NCBI GenBank assembly: GCA_965247505.1
Contig: OZ252020.1
Coordinates: 2,108,001 to 2,172,000 of the forward strand
DNA from: CAIYRG01 sp965247505
GTDB lineage: Bacteria; Pseudomonadota; Alphaproteobacteria; Micropepsales; Micropepsaceae
Length of the DNA stretch: 64,000 bases
Direction of reading: 5' to 3'
Positions within the stretch are counted from its first letter, which is position 1, and the number at the start of each line of letters is the position of its first letter. Below are positions 31,527 through 40,713 of the stretch, piece after piece. The notes beneath the pieces were generated by a model, which did no database searches, had not been told where the DNA came from, and saw only the letters and a list, made by a program, of their open reading frames with translations. A program made the position numbers and the translations under genes.

Positions 31527-33544
31527 GTTCTTGCGTGTTCGCGCAATTTGAATTTTTGGATCTTTCCGGTTGTCGTTTTTGGAAGTTCGCAAAAGACAAT
31601 CGTTCTAGGGCACTTGAAATGGGCCAGCTTGCTGCGGCAATGCTCGACTAACTCATCTTCAACCAAACTCTCGAAACCGGGTCGTTTCTCCACAAAGGCG
31701 CATGGCGTCTCTCCCCATTTCTTATCCGGTTTCGCGACGACGGCTGCGAATAGGACGGCCGGATGTTTGTAAAGCGTTTCCTCGACTTCAATGGAAGAAA
31801 TGTTTTCGCCGCCGGAAATTATGATGTCCTTGGCGCGGTCTTTCAGTTGAATATAGCCATCGGGATGAAGGACGCCGAGATCGCCTGAATGAAACCAGCC
31901 GCCGGCGAACGCTTTCTCGTTTTCTGCGGGGGTTTTCAGATATCCTTTCATAACGATGTTTCCGCGGAACATGATTTCGCCAAGCGTCTTTCCGTCAGCC
32001 GGAATAGTTTCCAAAGTTTTTGGATCGAGCACTGCAAGGTGTTCAAGCGTGGCATAAGCCACGCCCTGACGGACGCGCTTGGCCCCGATTTCGTCGTCGG
32101 GCAAACTATCCCATTCGGACTTCCAATCGTTCACGGTGGCAGGTCCGTAAGTTTCGGTTAGCCCGTAAACATGGGTGAGCGTGAAACCCGCCTTCAACAT
32201 TGCCATTAGAACGGTCTCAGGCGGCGGCGCGGCGGCGTGAACAAAATTTACTTGATGTGGAAAAGTCTTCTTCTCTTTGGGCGTCGCGTTAAGCAAAGCC
32301 GCCATAACGATGGGCGCGCCGCACAAATGCGTAGCCCGCTCCTGTGCAATCAACTCGTACATTTCCTTGGCGCGGACTTTTCGTAGGCACACATGGGTGC
32401 CGGCATTTAAGGCCAATGTCCAAGGAAAGCACCAACCATTGCAATGAAACATGGGCAGCGTCCAAAGATAGACCGGCCGTGCAGCCATGGCGCAGGCAAG
32501 GATGTTGGCATATCCCATGAGCGCAGCGCCGCGATGATGGCAAACAACACCTTTCGGTTTTCCGGTCGTACCGGAGGTGTAGTTCACCGAAATGGCGTCC
32601 CACTCGTCTTTGGGCATTTCCCAAGTAAAATTCGGATCGCCCGAGGCGAGAAACGCCTCGTAGTCGATTGCCCCTTTTACGCTGCCTATTTGTGGAAATT
32701 CCCGATCGTCGTATTGGATCAGGATTGGCTTTGTCTTGGCGAGCTTCAGCGCAGCAGTCGCGCTCTTTGAGAACTCTCTATCGGTCACAAAGACATTGGC
32801 TTCCGCGTGGTCGAGAATGAAGGCGATCGAAGCCGGATCGAGGCGCGTATTGATCGCGTTTAAAACCGCGCCCACCATCGGCACACCGTGATGCGCCTCA
32901 AGCATGGCCGGAACATTTGGCAGCAGCACCGAAACTGTGTCGTTTTTTCCGATTCCGAGCCGATTCAGTGATGACGCCAGACGCTTTGAGCGGGAATAAA
33001 ATTCCGCATAGTTAAACCGCCGACGGCCATGCACGATGGCTGTCGCCTCCGGGTGCACCGCCGCCGCCCTCGCGAGAAAGGCAATCGGCGTCAAGGGTTG
33101 AAAATTTGCAGGATTGCGCTCGAGTCCAGTTTCAAAGGGACCCTTGGGCATATTTTGCGGCCCGCTACGGCTTGGCGCCTTGCGCGGAAGCGTCACCCTG
33201 CGCCGGCTCCGTGTCGGCCTGCCGGGAAGGGGAGTGCGCGCGGCCACAGCAACTTCAATGCTTGGCGTGGTACTGCGCCGCCTAATTTTTTTCTGTGGTG
33301 GCTTTTTCTTGGCTGCCTTCTCAGGCCCCCTAGTCCGGCGTTTTGCGGCAGTCTTCGTGCCCGGCTTAGTTTTTCTCTTGGCCGGAGTCAGTGTTTTTGT
33401 CTTCGCCCTTACGGGCGTTTTCCGTTTTTTGGCGGGTTTTGCAGCTTGGCCGGGGGAAGATTTTTTTGACGCTGGTCGCTTTGAAGTGGTGCGGGTAGCT
33501 TTTTTCTTGTTTTTTTTCATGCTCGCGCTGCGCGCCTTCTTCAT
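31517..33544 (-). CDS. Acyl-CoA ligase with Lys/Arg-rich N-terminal tail
   Basis: An ANL-family ligase that activates a fatty or other carboxylic acid as its CoA ester. The catalytic body starts around NMPKGPFETGLERNPAN. It contains YTSGTTGKPKG, GWFHSGDLGVLHPDG, DRAKDIIISGGENISS and the C-terminal KTTTGKIQK lysine. It is preceded by about 130 residues dominated by K, R, A, P, T and S (for example KKNKKKATRTTSKRPASKK), resembling histone H1 or PhaF tails. ATG 33544 is taken as the start. ATG 33151 would give the usual 544-residue enzyme, but it has no ribosome site and the tail frame is fully open. Confidence 0.85.
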   Translation of the reverse strand: MKKARSASMKKNKKKATRTTSKRPASKKSSPGQAAKPAKKRKTPVRAKTKTLTPAKRKTKPGTKTAAKRRTRGPEKAAKKKPPQKKIRRRSTTPSIEVAVAARTPLPGRPTRSRRRVTLPRKAPSRSGPQNMPKGPFETGLERNPANFQPLTPIAFLARAAAVHPEATAIVHGRRRFNYAEFYSRSKRLASSLNRLGIGKNDTVSVLLPNVPAMLEAHHGVPMVGAVLNAINTRLDPASIAFILDHAEANVFVTDREFSKSATAALKLAKTKPILIQYDDREFPQIGSVKGAIDYEAFLASGDPNFTWEMPKDEWDAISVNYTSGTTGKPKGVVCHHRGAALMGYANILACAMAARPVYLWTLPMFHCNGWCFPWTLALNAGTHVCLRKVRAKEMYELIAQERATHLCGAPIVMAALLNATPKEKKTFPHQVNFVHAAAPPPETVLMAMLKAGFTLTHVYGLTETYGPATVNDWKSEWDSLPDDEIGAKRVRQGVAYATLEHLAVLDPKTLETIPADGKTLGEIMFRGNIVMKGYLKTPAENEKAFAGGWFHSGDLGVLHPDGYIQLKDRAKDIIISGGENISSIEVEETLYKHPAVLFAAVVAKPDKKWGETPCAFVEKRPGFESLVEDELVEHCRSKLAHFKCPRTIVFCELPKTTTGKIQKFKLREHARTLG

Positions 33545-33726
33545 TTGTCCACAAAGGCGCCTGAAAGCTAATGAAAGGCACGCCTTCGGGCAAGCATTCT
33601 GCAAGCCGCCCCTGAGTGTTCCAGTGCCATCGAATTGCCTTCAAATGGCAATAACCAGCCTCACAAAGCTCGACATTCGCCTGAGAATCGGTTCGGTTTA
33701 GACAGAGTCAGGAATATCACCGCATT

Positions 33727-34977
33727 ATGTTCAGCCAATTATACAGCGTCGGCGCGGTTCTCCTTTCAGCCATGATTCTCCTCATGGGAAACGGGTTGAT
33801 TGGCACGCTTACTCCGCTACGCGCGGATCTCGACGGATTTTCGGCTCTGGCCCTCGGAGCGCTTGGCTCATCTTACTTTGCCGGCTTCGCAACCGGTTGC
33901 CTCGTTGGTCCCTATCTCTTTGTCCGCACGGGTCACGTTCGCGCGTTCTCTATTGCCGCCGCTTTCACCGCTGTGGCGATTCTCCTGCAACCGGTGCTAT
34001 CGGCCCCGATGGCATGGTTTTCGTTACGCGTCTTGACCGGGTTGTTCATCGCGGTTCTCTATATGACGCTCGAAAGCTGGCTCAACGAGCGAGCGACCAG
34101 TGAGACGCGCGCCCGTGTCCTGTCCGCCTATATCGTCGTCAATTTGAGTGCAGTAATTCTTGGGCAGTGGCTCCTTCTTTTGGGATCGCCGATGTCGTTC
34201 GAGCTCTTCACCTTAGCCGCGATCTGCTTCTGCCTATGTCTTCTTCCGGTTGGTCTTACGCGTTTGCCGCAGCCCAATCCGCAAGTGATGCCGCAACTCG
34301 ACATCAAGAAGATTTTTGCCGTTGCACCGGTAGGTGCGGCCGGATGTATTACGGTGGGCCTTGCGGGCAGCGCGTTCTGGGCTTTGGCGCCGTCTTATGC
34401 GCTTTCGCTTGGCTTCGGTATGGGCCAACTCGCATTATTCATGAGCGTTTTCATCGCGGGCGGCGCTCTTGCACAATGGCCGTTGGGCCGAATATCGGAC
34501 AGCGTCGACCGCCGCGGAGTTATCGCACTGACCTGTACCGTTGCGGCGATATCGGGCCTTGTGTTGGGCCTATTCGGCGGACTGTTTGTAAGCGCTCCTG
34601 AGATCTTCTATCCGCTAATATTCGCCTTAGGCGCGTCCGTGCTACCGCTTTATGCGGTCAGCATCGCGCATGCGAATGATCGTTTGCCTAGTGCTGATTT
34701 TCTCCAGACCTCGGCAAGCCTTTTGATGATCTTCGCCGGTGCCTGCGTTGCAGGTCCGCTTCTTGCGTCAATTCTTACTGTGATTACAACTGGTTATACC
34801 GGTGCGGTATTCATATTCATTGCACTTGTAAATGCGTTAATGGCGTTTTTTGCTTTTGTTCGCGAGTGGCTTCCTGAGGTGCCCAACGAAGAGGAGCGCG
34901 AGGCGTTCTCCTCTTTGCCGCAAGGCTCGGCGGCCGCTTTCGCGATGGATCCGCGCACGCCGAAAGATGTCGTATGA
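33727..34977 (+). CDS. MFS transporter, YcaD-like
   Basis: A 416-residue permease with about 12 membrane helices. The N-terminal half shows GNGLIGTLTPLRADLDGFS, SYFAGFATGCLVGP and the motif LYMTLESWLNERA, characteristic of the YcaD subgroup. The second half has GRISDSVDRRGVI, the MFS loop. The substrate cannot be told. It overlaps the next gene by four bases (ATGA), so the pair is co-translated. Confidence 0.88.
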   Translation: MFSQLYSVGAVLLSAMILLMGNGLIGTLTPLRADLDGFSALALGALGSSYFAGFATGCLVGPYLFVRTGHVRAFSIAAAFTAVAILLQPVLSAPMAWFSLRVLTGLFIAVLYMTLESWLNERATSETRARVLSAYIVVNLSAVILGQWLLLLGSPMSFELFTLAAICFCLCLLPVGLTRLPQPNPQVMPQLDIKKIFAVAPVGAAGCITVGLAGSAFWALAPSYALSLGFGMGQLALFMSVFIAGGALAQWPLGRISDSVDRRGVIALTCTVAAISGLVLGLFGGLFVSAPEIFYPLIFALGASVLPLYAVSIAHANDRLPSADFLQTSASLLMIFAGACVAGPLLASILTVITTGYTGAVFIFIALVNALMAFFAFVREWLPEVPNEEEREAFSSLPQGSAAAFAMDPRTPKDVV

Positions 34978-35612
34978 GTGAACACAATCCGCAGATCGTG
35001 GGAAATGACGGCAGCGCAAAACGCCCTGGCCTTATTCGCCGACTCTATGATTGGACCATGGCCAAGGCAAGCGGCCCAAACGCCACCAAGATGCTGTTTG
35101 TTGTTTCATTCGCCGAGAGCTCGTTTTTTCCGATTCCGCCGGACCTCATGCTGGTTCCAATGTGTTTGGCGAACCGGGCCCGCGCATTTTTCTTCGCTGC
35201 GTGGTGCACGCTCGCTTCCGTTCTTGGAGGCATATTCGGATATCTAATCGGCGCCCTCTTATTCGAGTCCATCGGCCAATGGCTTGTTTCTGTTTATGGC
35301 TATGGCGAGAGTATGGAGGCCTTTAGATTGCTCTACGCCGAGTGGGGTCCATGGACTCTTCTCATCGGTGGGCTAACGCCGGTTCCCTATAAGCTCATTA
35401 CAATTGCGTCCGGTATCGCCGGCTACGACTTCTTCCTGTTCGTGATTCTATCGGCGCTGACGCGCGGTACGCGCTTTGGTCTCGAAGCCGCGCTTGTTTA
35501 CTGGTTCGGCGAACCGGTGCGCGAGTTCATCGAAAAGCGCCTCGAGATTGTGGTCTCCGCTGCGGTCTTCTTAGTGATCGCCGGTGTATTGGCGGTGCGC
35601 TACGTGTTTTGA
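34974..35612 (+). CDS. yqaA: YqaA family membrane protein (VTT/DedA-like)
   Basis: A 212-residue inner-membrane protein with about five hydrophobic segments. The SNARE-associated/VTT domain is visible: FAESSFFPIPPDLMLVPM and the later block GGLTPVPYKLITIASGIAG. DedA-like proteins act in membrane phospholipid handling. Its start overlaps the MFS stop codon. Its last 13 bases overlap the end of trcR on the other strand. Confidence 0.9.
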   Translation: MSEHNPQIVGNDGSAKRPGLIRRLYDWTMAKASGPNATKMLFVVSFAESSFFPIPPDLMLVPMCLANRARAFFFAAWCTLASVLGGIFGYLIGALLFESIGQWLVSVYGYGESMEAFRLLYAEWGPWTLLIGGLTPVPYKLITIASGIAGYDFFLFVILSALTRGTRFGLEAALVYWFGEPVREFIEKRLEIVVSAAVFLVIAGVLAVRYVF

Positions 35613-36484
35613 TTCCGGGCGTCGTCGCTGCTCGTCGCTTCGGGTGAGTCATCGCTCACCGCTTCGGTCTCTACAGCTGTGGGCGCTTCAGGCTCGCCAC
35701 TTGGCGGAGCTTCGGGCTCTGAAGTCGCGGGCACTTCCGGCTCGGCGCTGGCCGGTGCTTCGGGCTCTACACTTGCAGGGGCTTCGCGCTCTACAGCTGT
35801 GGGCGCTTCAGGCTCGCCACTTGGCGGAGCTTCGGACTCCACACTCGCATCCGCCTCGGTTTCGGCGCTTACCGGCGCCTCTCCATCTGCACTCGCGGGG
35901 GCGGCTGCGTCTTCAATCGGTTTCAACGTCTCAGCGGACTTGCGCGGCTGGCGCGGTTTGCGATTTGCGGCGCGATTGACCACGAAATCAAGTTCGATTT
36001 GTGAGCATAGTCCAAGCGTCACCGGGTCGACGGCTTTGATGTTTTGTGAATTCCAGTGACCGCGATCGCGAATTTTCGAGATCGTTGCCTTGGTGGTGCC
36101 GATAAGCTTGATGACATCCGCGTCCGTCATCTCAGGGTGGTTTCGGATAAGCCAATAGATGGCATCCGGTTTGTCCTGGCGTTTGGAAACCGGCGTATAG
36201 CGAGGTGTTTTCTTGGCCTTGACCGGAGGGAGTTTGTATTTTGAAGGCGCGAGGGTAAGCCGTGATTCCGAGTTCTTCTCTCCGTCTCCAATTTGCTCGC
36301 GCGTCAATTGACCGCTCGTAACCGGATCGCTGCCTTTGATCCCTTTGGCAACGTCTTCGTCGGCGATGCCCTTCACTTCCAAAGGATGCATGCCAACAAA
36401 ATCTGCAATCTGGTCAAAGGTAAGAGACGTGTTGTCGACAAGCCATACGGCCGTCGCCTTGGGCATCAACGGTTTGTCCGACAT
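35600..36484 (-). CDS. trcR: Cell-cycle transcriptional regulator TrcR (DUF1013)
   Basis: The first ~190 residues are a full DUF1013 protein: MSDKPLMPKATAVWLVDNTS, LEVKGIADEDVAKGIKGSDP and IYWLIRNHPEMTDADVIKLIGTTKATI, a helix-turn-helix. The family is called TrcR in Caulobacter, tied to cell-cycle transcription. ATG 36484 follows GAAAGGAC; the long open frame upstream is not coding. About 100 extra residues follow the normal end. They are built of P, E, A, S and T units such as EAPASVEP and EAPPSGEP and carry a 47-bp direct repeat. Confidence 0.88.
   Translation of the reverse strand: MSDKPLMPKATAVWLVDNTSLTFDQIADFVGMHPLEVKGIADEDVAKGIKGSDPVTSGQLTREQIGDGEKNSESRLTLAPSKYKLPPVKAKKTPRYTPVSKRQDKPDAIYWLIRNHPEMTDADVIKLIGTTKATISKIRDRGHWNSQNIKAVDPVTLGLCSQIELDFVVNRAANRKPRQPRKSAETLKPIEDAAAPASADGEAPVSAETEADASVESEAPPSGEPEAPTAVEREAPASVEPEAPASAEPEVPATSEPEAPPSGEPEAPTAVETEAVSDDSPEATSSDDARNQNT
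35669..35835 (-). repeat. 47-bp direct repeat within the trcR tail
   Basis: The sequence at 35669-35715 recurs exactly at 35789-35835, 120 bases (40 codons) downstream. Both copies encode part of EAPPSGEPEAPTAVE. Between them lie weaker units of the same type, so the tail has expanded by duplication. Confidence 0.92.
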
Positions 36485-36731
36485 AAGACTGTCCTTTCTC
36501 GCGTGAAGTTCTTTCAACTCCCACGCCGCCATATAGCGTCCATTTGCGGAATGGCTGTTCTTACCCCTCGAAACGCGCAAGGAAAAGGGGCAATGCGCAG
36601 GACCCCAAAAAAAGGCCCTAATCCATAGGTAATTCCTGGTTTGGACGCTCACCCGCGCGCCTCTGGGGGTTGCGTTCACGGAATTGCCCCAACAAAATCG
36701 CTCGCGCCGTTTCAACAGAGAGCCCGGTACA

Positions 36732-36929
36732 ATGGCGATCGACCCCGAAGAACTCCTTCCGCGCAAAAAAACGCCCAAGATCGTCATCGGCCAGGATATT
36801 TCAGCGCTGTTGGTTATCGAGCTTGAGCAGCGCATCTCTGCGCTCCAAGGCGAAATCACCCGCAGCGAAGAGGCACTGAAAGCGCGCGCCGCGACAAAAA
36901 ACGCCGCCGAGGCGGTTTTCAAGAGCTGA
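36732..36929 (+). CDS. DUF1192 family protein
   Basis: A 65-residue protein with the family pattern: acidic N-terminus MAIDPEELLPRKK, then IGQDISALLVIELEQRISALQGEI forming a coiled coil, and a basic end. ATG 36732 gives the normal size. A longer upstream frame is not supported. DUF1192 genes often neighbour rcdA in Alphaproteobacteria, as here. It is divergent from trcR with 247 bases between them. Function is unknown. Confidence 0.85.
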   Translation: MAIDPEELLPRKKTPKIVIGQDISALLVIELEQRISALQGEITRSEEALKARAATKNAAEAVFKS

Positions 36930-37114
36930 GATATAGCCAAGCAGCCCAAATATTATTGGCCACGCTGTATCGGCCATGTTTACGATTAACGCTGATGCCA
37001 CTTTTGGTTGGGCCAAAAATGCTGTTTCTAACCATAATGACAGTCTATCGTTTGCGAATTAGAGCCAATTTGGCAATGTTGTTTGGGCAATGAGTTTTGG
37101 AGGCGCCACAGCGC

Positions 37115-37651
37115 ATGGCTGCGGAAAATACGGAAGTTGAGGCGGTGGCTGCCGATGCGCTTAATAGCGTAGCGCTTGAAGAGTTTACGGCGTCGGCATT
37201 ATTCGACCGTACTTTCGATGAGGCGATGTCGCTCGTCGAAGAATGTGCCCGCTATCTCGATGGTCGGGGACGCGATGAATCGCGTGCGCTGCCGAAGAAG
37301 GCGGCGCTGGTCTATGCCGGGGAAAGCATGCGCGTCACGACGCGCCTGATGCAGGCAGCGAGTTGGTTGCTCGTCCAGCGCGCAGTTCAGGAAGGTGATA
37401 TGAAAGCAGAGGACGCCGCTTCCGATCGTTATCGCTTGGGGGCACGCGAAATCTGCTTTGGGCGGCGTGAAGACCACATGTCGGAACTTCCGGAAAAATT
37501 ACGCGAGCTGCTGGAGCGCAGTGAAAGTCTGTACCGGCGCATTGCGCGTTTTGACGATATTTTCTTCCGCAATATTTCGGATGTGCCAAAGCATCCGGTG
37601 CAGCGTCAGTTTGCCCGGCTAGAAGACGCGTTCGGCACTAAAAGGCCCTGA
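37115..37651 (+). CDS. rcdA: RcdA-like protease adaptor (DUF1465)
   Basis: A 178-residue protein of the DUF1465 family. Hallmarks are FDEAMSLVEECARYLDGRGRDESRA, YAGESMRVTTRLMQAASWLLVQRAV and a C-terminal charged helix. In Caulobacter RcdA helps deliver CtrA and other substrates to ClpXP at the cell pole. GGAGG lies 10 bases before ATG 37115. It converges with rpmE. Identification is by family pattern; adaptor function here is inferred. Confidence 0.86.
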   Translation: MAAENTEVEAVAADALNSVALEEFTASALFDRTFDEAMSLVEECARYLDGRGRDESRALPKKAALVYAGESMRVTTRLMQAASWLLVQRAVQEGDMKAEDAASDRYRLGAREICFGRREDHMSELPEKLRELLERSESLYRRIARFDDIFFRNISDVPKHPVQRQFARLEDAFGTKRP

Positions 37652-37719
37652 TTGTAGGAAAAGCCTTATTGTAGAAAAAGAGTGGGGCTCAAAGCCCGCG
37701 CATGTTCGCGCGCACCCGA

Positions 37720-37944
37720 TCAGGTTTTTACGAAATCCTTAAAACGCTTATTGAAGCGCGACAGGCGCCCGCCTCGATCGAGCAGATTATGCTGGCCGCC
37801 TGTCCAAGCTGGGTGCGTCGAGGGGTCGATATCGAGGGTCATGGTGTCGCCCTCGCTGCCCCAGGTCGTACGCGTCTTATAACTCGTGCCGTCATTAAGT
37901 TTGACGGTCACAAAGTGATATTCGGGATGAATGCCCTTCTTCAT
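37720..37944 (-). CDS. rpmE: 50S ribosomal protein bL31
   Basis: A 74-residue protein with MKKGIHPEYHFVTVKLNDG and DIDPSTHPAWTGG as in bL31. It lacks the CxxC zinc ligands, so it is the C-minus form. ATG 37944 is the family start; upstream in-frame codons are not supported. Its neighbour is rcdA, a common arrangement in the class. Confidence 0.93.
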   Translation of the reverse strand: MKKGIHPEYHFVTVKLNDGTSYKTRTTWGSEGDTMTLDIDPSTHPAWTGGQHNLLDRGGRLSRFNKRFKDFVKT

Positions 37945-38071
37945 CTGACGCTCAATGCTCCTGCAACGAAGGGGGCTTATAAGCGATGGGGACCGCTCGT
38001 TCAAGCGGCCCCCAAGTCATTAAGAATAAAGAATATTCTGGATATTTCGGCGTTGTTGAACGGAGTACGTC

Positions 38072-38710
38072 CTATTCCAAGCGGAAAGTGAGCGTTACCT
38101 CGGATGTCGCCTCGATTGGCATGTCACCGCGCATAGCCGGCTCGTAGCGCCAATTTCTGCGCACCCATCGCATGGCCGCCTCGTCGAGCCGCTGAAAGCC
38201 GCTTGAGCTTACGACGCTGGCATCGATTACGCTGCCATCAATCCCTATCGTCAGGCGTAGGCGGACCGAGCCTTCCTCACGCAGCCAGCGTGAAATCGCC
38301 GGATAGGTTGGCCCGGTTTGGGTGCTCGCTACTACCCGCGGAGGGATTTCGGAGATGGGTACGGTGGTCTCAGTCGGCTTTGCAGGCGTTCTAACCGGCT
38401 CTGTAATCGTGTTTCGTGGGCTCTCAGTCGGCGCGATTATCACTTCTTGCACGATTGGGGTGTCTACCGGCAGGGACCGGTCTATGACGGGCGCAGGTGG
38501 CGGCGGTAAGGGAGTTATTTCCTTATCCGGTTCAATGACGCGGGCAGTGAATGGCCCCCTTTTCACCGGTGTATCCACTTTGCCCAGCGCATCGATCAAT
38601 ACATTGATCAATATGGCATGGAGAATGAAGACAAATACAAACCCCGATATGTAAGGGGGTCTGCCTCGGCGATGTGCGTAGCGGGTATAAGCGTAATCGA
38701 GCTGCAACAT
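38072..38710 (-). CDS. tonB2: Energy transducer TonB (second)
   Basis: A 212-residue TonB-like protein. A basic N-terminus (YTRYAHRRGRPPYISG) precedes one membrane helix (GFVFVFILHAILINVLI, about residues 22-40). A Pro/Thr-rich spacer follows, with a C-terminal TonB domain containing YPAISRWLREEGSVRLRLTIG and WRYEPAMRGDMP. It is distinct in sequence from the TonB at 16528 and has no exbBD neighbour, so it probably shares the ExbBD proteins encoded at 17-19 kb. Confidence 0.88.
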   Translation of the reverse strand: MLQLDYAYTRYAHRRGRPPYISGFVFVFILHAILINVLIDALGKVDTPVKRGPFTARVIEPDKEITPLPPPPAPVIDRSLPVDTPIVQEVIIAPTESPRNTITEPVRTPAKPTETTVPISEIPPRVVASTQTGPTYPAISRWLREEGSVRLRLTIGIDGSVIDASVVSSSGFQRLDEAAMRWVRRNWRYEPAMRGDMPIEATSEVTLTFRLE

Positions 38711-38899
38711 AGTGGTCTCCCGAATTGTCCCGGAAGATCGATGTCCGATGGCAGTCCAGCTTTAAGCTCACGCAATTCTAACATATTTTCGCCCAAGCTC
38801 GCCAGTTGAAGCATGCTCTGGGCTCTATCTGGCCATATCTCCGCCATATGCCTAACTTGGCGCGTTCGCTCAAATCCCAAAAGCTGAGATTTTCTCACC

Positions 38900-40708
38900 G
38901 TGGCACCTAAGTCCCACCCTTTTGCCGCCCAAGCGGCCCGCCGTGAACCCTCGAAACAGCTCACGCCGTTGCGCGCGCTCATGCCGTTTCTCATGCCCTA
39001 TCGGCGCATGCTGGCTTTTGCCGGTGTGGCGCTCCTATTCGCCGCGGCGTCCGCTCTGGTTCTTCCCATTGCTGTGCGCGGCGTCATCGACCACGGCTTT
39101 TCTGCTGAGGACGCCGATCGCATTGGAAATTACTTCTTAGCCTTGGTTGGCGTTGCTGCCTTTATGGGTGTGGCGTCCGCCGCACGGTTTTACTTTGTGT
39201 CTTGGATTGGAGAGCGTGTCGTGGCCGATGTGCGCGATCGCGTGTTCGGCCATGTGCTATCCTTGAGCCCGTCCTTTTTCGAAGTCACGCGCACGGGCGA
39301 AGTTCTGTCGCGCCTGACGGCCGATACGACGCTCATTCAAACCGTCGTCGGTTCGTCCGCATCTTTTGCACTACGCAGTATGGTGATGGGGGTGGGGTGC
39401 GTGGTGATGATGCTGGTCACTAGTCTCAGTCTCACGGCGCTTACATTTGTCGGCGTGCCGTTGGTACTCGCTCCGATCATCTTGTTCGCACGCAAGGTGC
39501 GCCGCCTTTCACGCGAATCTCAGGACCGTATTGCCGATACCGCGGCACTTGCAGGCGAGACGCTGAACTCGGTGCAAACCGTGCAGGCCTTCACCCATGA
39601 AGCGGCCGACCGCAAAAATTTCGGCAGCGCGGTCGAAGACTCCTTTGTAGCGGCAATCGCCCGCACAAGAATGAGAGCCGTTACCACGGCGCTCGCTATT
39701 TTTCTTTCCGGTTCGGTTGTCGCCTGCGTTCTTTGGGCGGGCGCAAACGATGTCCTTGCGGGAAGAATGACGGGGGGCGAGCTTGGGCAATTCATCCTTT
39801 ACGCAATTTTTCTTGCAAGTTCGGTGGGCGGGATGTCGGAGGTTTGGGGCGATGTGCAACGTGCTGCCGGAGCAACCGAACGCTTGATGGAAATCCTTTT
39901 GACGACGCCCGACATTCGCGCGCCCAAATCACCGCGTGACGTTGCGCTTCCTGCCAAAGGCGCAATTGCCTTCGACAATGTCACCTTCCGCTATCCCACG
40001 CGGCCCGATCATGAAGCCCTTGCCGGTTTTTCGCTTAAATTAAATCCAGGTGAAGCGATCGCTTTGGTCGGACCTTCCGGGGCAGGAAAGTCCACATTAT
40101 TTCAACTTATGCTCAGATTTTTCGATGCTCAGCAGGGACGGGTTCTTTTTGATGGCGTGGACATCTCCGAATTCGATCCGCGCGAATACCGGAGACAAAT
40201 TGCACTGGTGTCGCAGGAGCCGGTCATTTTCGCCGGAACGATTTTGGACAATATCCGCTATGGCCGGCCCGAAGCGAGCGAGGAAGAAATCCACCGCGCC
40301 GCAGAGGCGGCCGCCGCTGATGAGTTCATTCTCCGGCTGCCTGAAGGCTATCACGCGATTCTTGGCGAGCGCGGAGTCACGCTTTCCGGCGGGCAGCGCC
40401 AGCGCATTGCCATTGCGCGGGCGATCTTGCGCGATGCGCCGGTGCTTCTTCTCGACGAAGCGACAAGTTCGCTCGACGCGGAAAACGAGCGCCTGGTGCA
40501 AACGGGGCTCGCCAATCTCATGGCCGGGCGTACGACAATCGTTATCGCCCATCGTCTTGCGACCATACAGCGCCTGAAGCGGATTGTGGTTCTCGATGGT
40601 GGGCGGATTGTCGGCGAAGGCAGTCATGCCGAGCTGGTTGCGCGCGGCGGTCTTTATGCGCGTCTTGCTGCGCTACAATTCAGCGAAGCGCGCGCCTTGG
40701 CGGGATAG
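38900..40708 (+). CDS. ABC exporter, MsbA/lipid-exporter type
   Basis: A 602-residue half transporter with fused domains. Six membrane helices fill residues 30-320, beginning RMLAFAGVALLFAAAS. The ATPase domain has Walker A GPSGAGKST, signature LSGGQRQRIAIARAI, Walker B VLLLDEATSSLD and switch His in IAHRLATI. It would act as a homodimer. The substrate is unknown; related proteins export lipids or drugs. Translation starts at GTG 38900. It ends 5 bases from the convergent suhB-like gene. Confidence 0.93.
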   Translation: MAPKSHPFAAQAARREPSKQLTPLRALMPFLMPYRRMLAFAGVALLFAAASALVLPIAVRGVIDHGFSAEDADRIGNYFLALVGVAAFMGVASAARFYFVSWIGERVVADVRDRVFGHVLSLSPSFFEVTRTGEVLSRLTADTTLIQTVVGSSASFALRSMVMGVGCVVMMLVTSLSLTALTFVGVPLVLAPIILFARKVRRLSRESQDRIADTAALAGETLNSVQTVQAFTHEAADRKNFGSAVEDSFVAAIARTRMRAVTTALAIFLSGSVVACVLWAGANDVLAGRMTGGELGQFILYAIFLASSVGGMSEVWGDVQRAAGATERLMEILLTTPDIRAPKSPRDVALPAKGAIAFDNVTFRYPTRPDHEALAGFSLKLNPGEAIALVGPSGAGKSTLFQLMLRFFDAQQGRVLFDGVDISEFDPREYRRQIALVSQEPVIFAGTILDNIRYGRPEASEEEIHRAAEAAAADEFILRLPEGYHAILGERGVTLSGGQRQRIAIARAILRDAPVLLLDEATSSLDAENERLVQTGLANLMAGRTTIVIAHRLATIQRLKRIVVLDGGRIVGEGSHAELVARGGLYARLAALQFSEARALAG

Positions 40709-40713
40709 GCACG

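Noticed and set aside
36485..36949. Upstream in-frame extension of trcR
   Set aside because: It would overlap the DUF1192 gene, and the family start with a ribosome site is at 36484.
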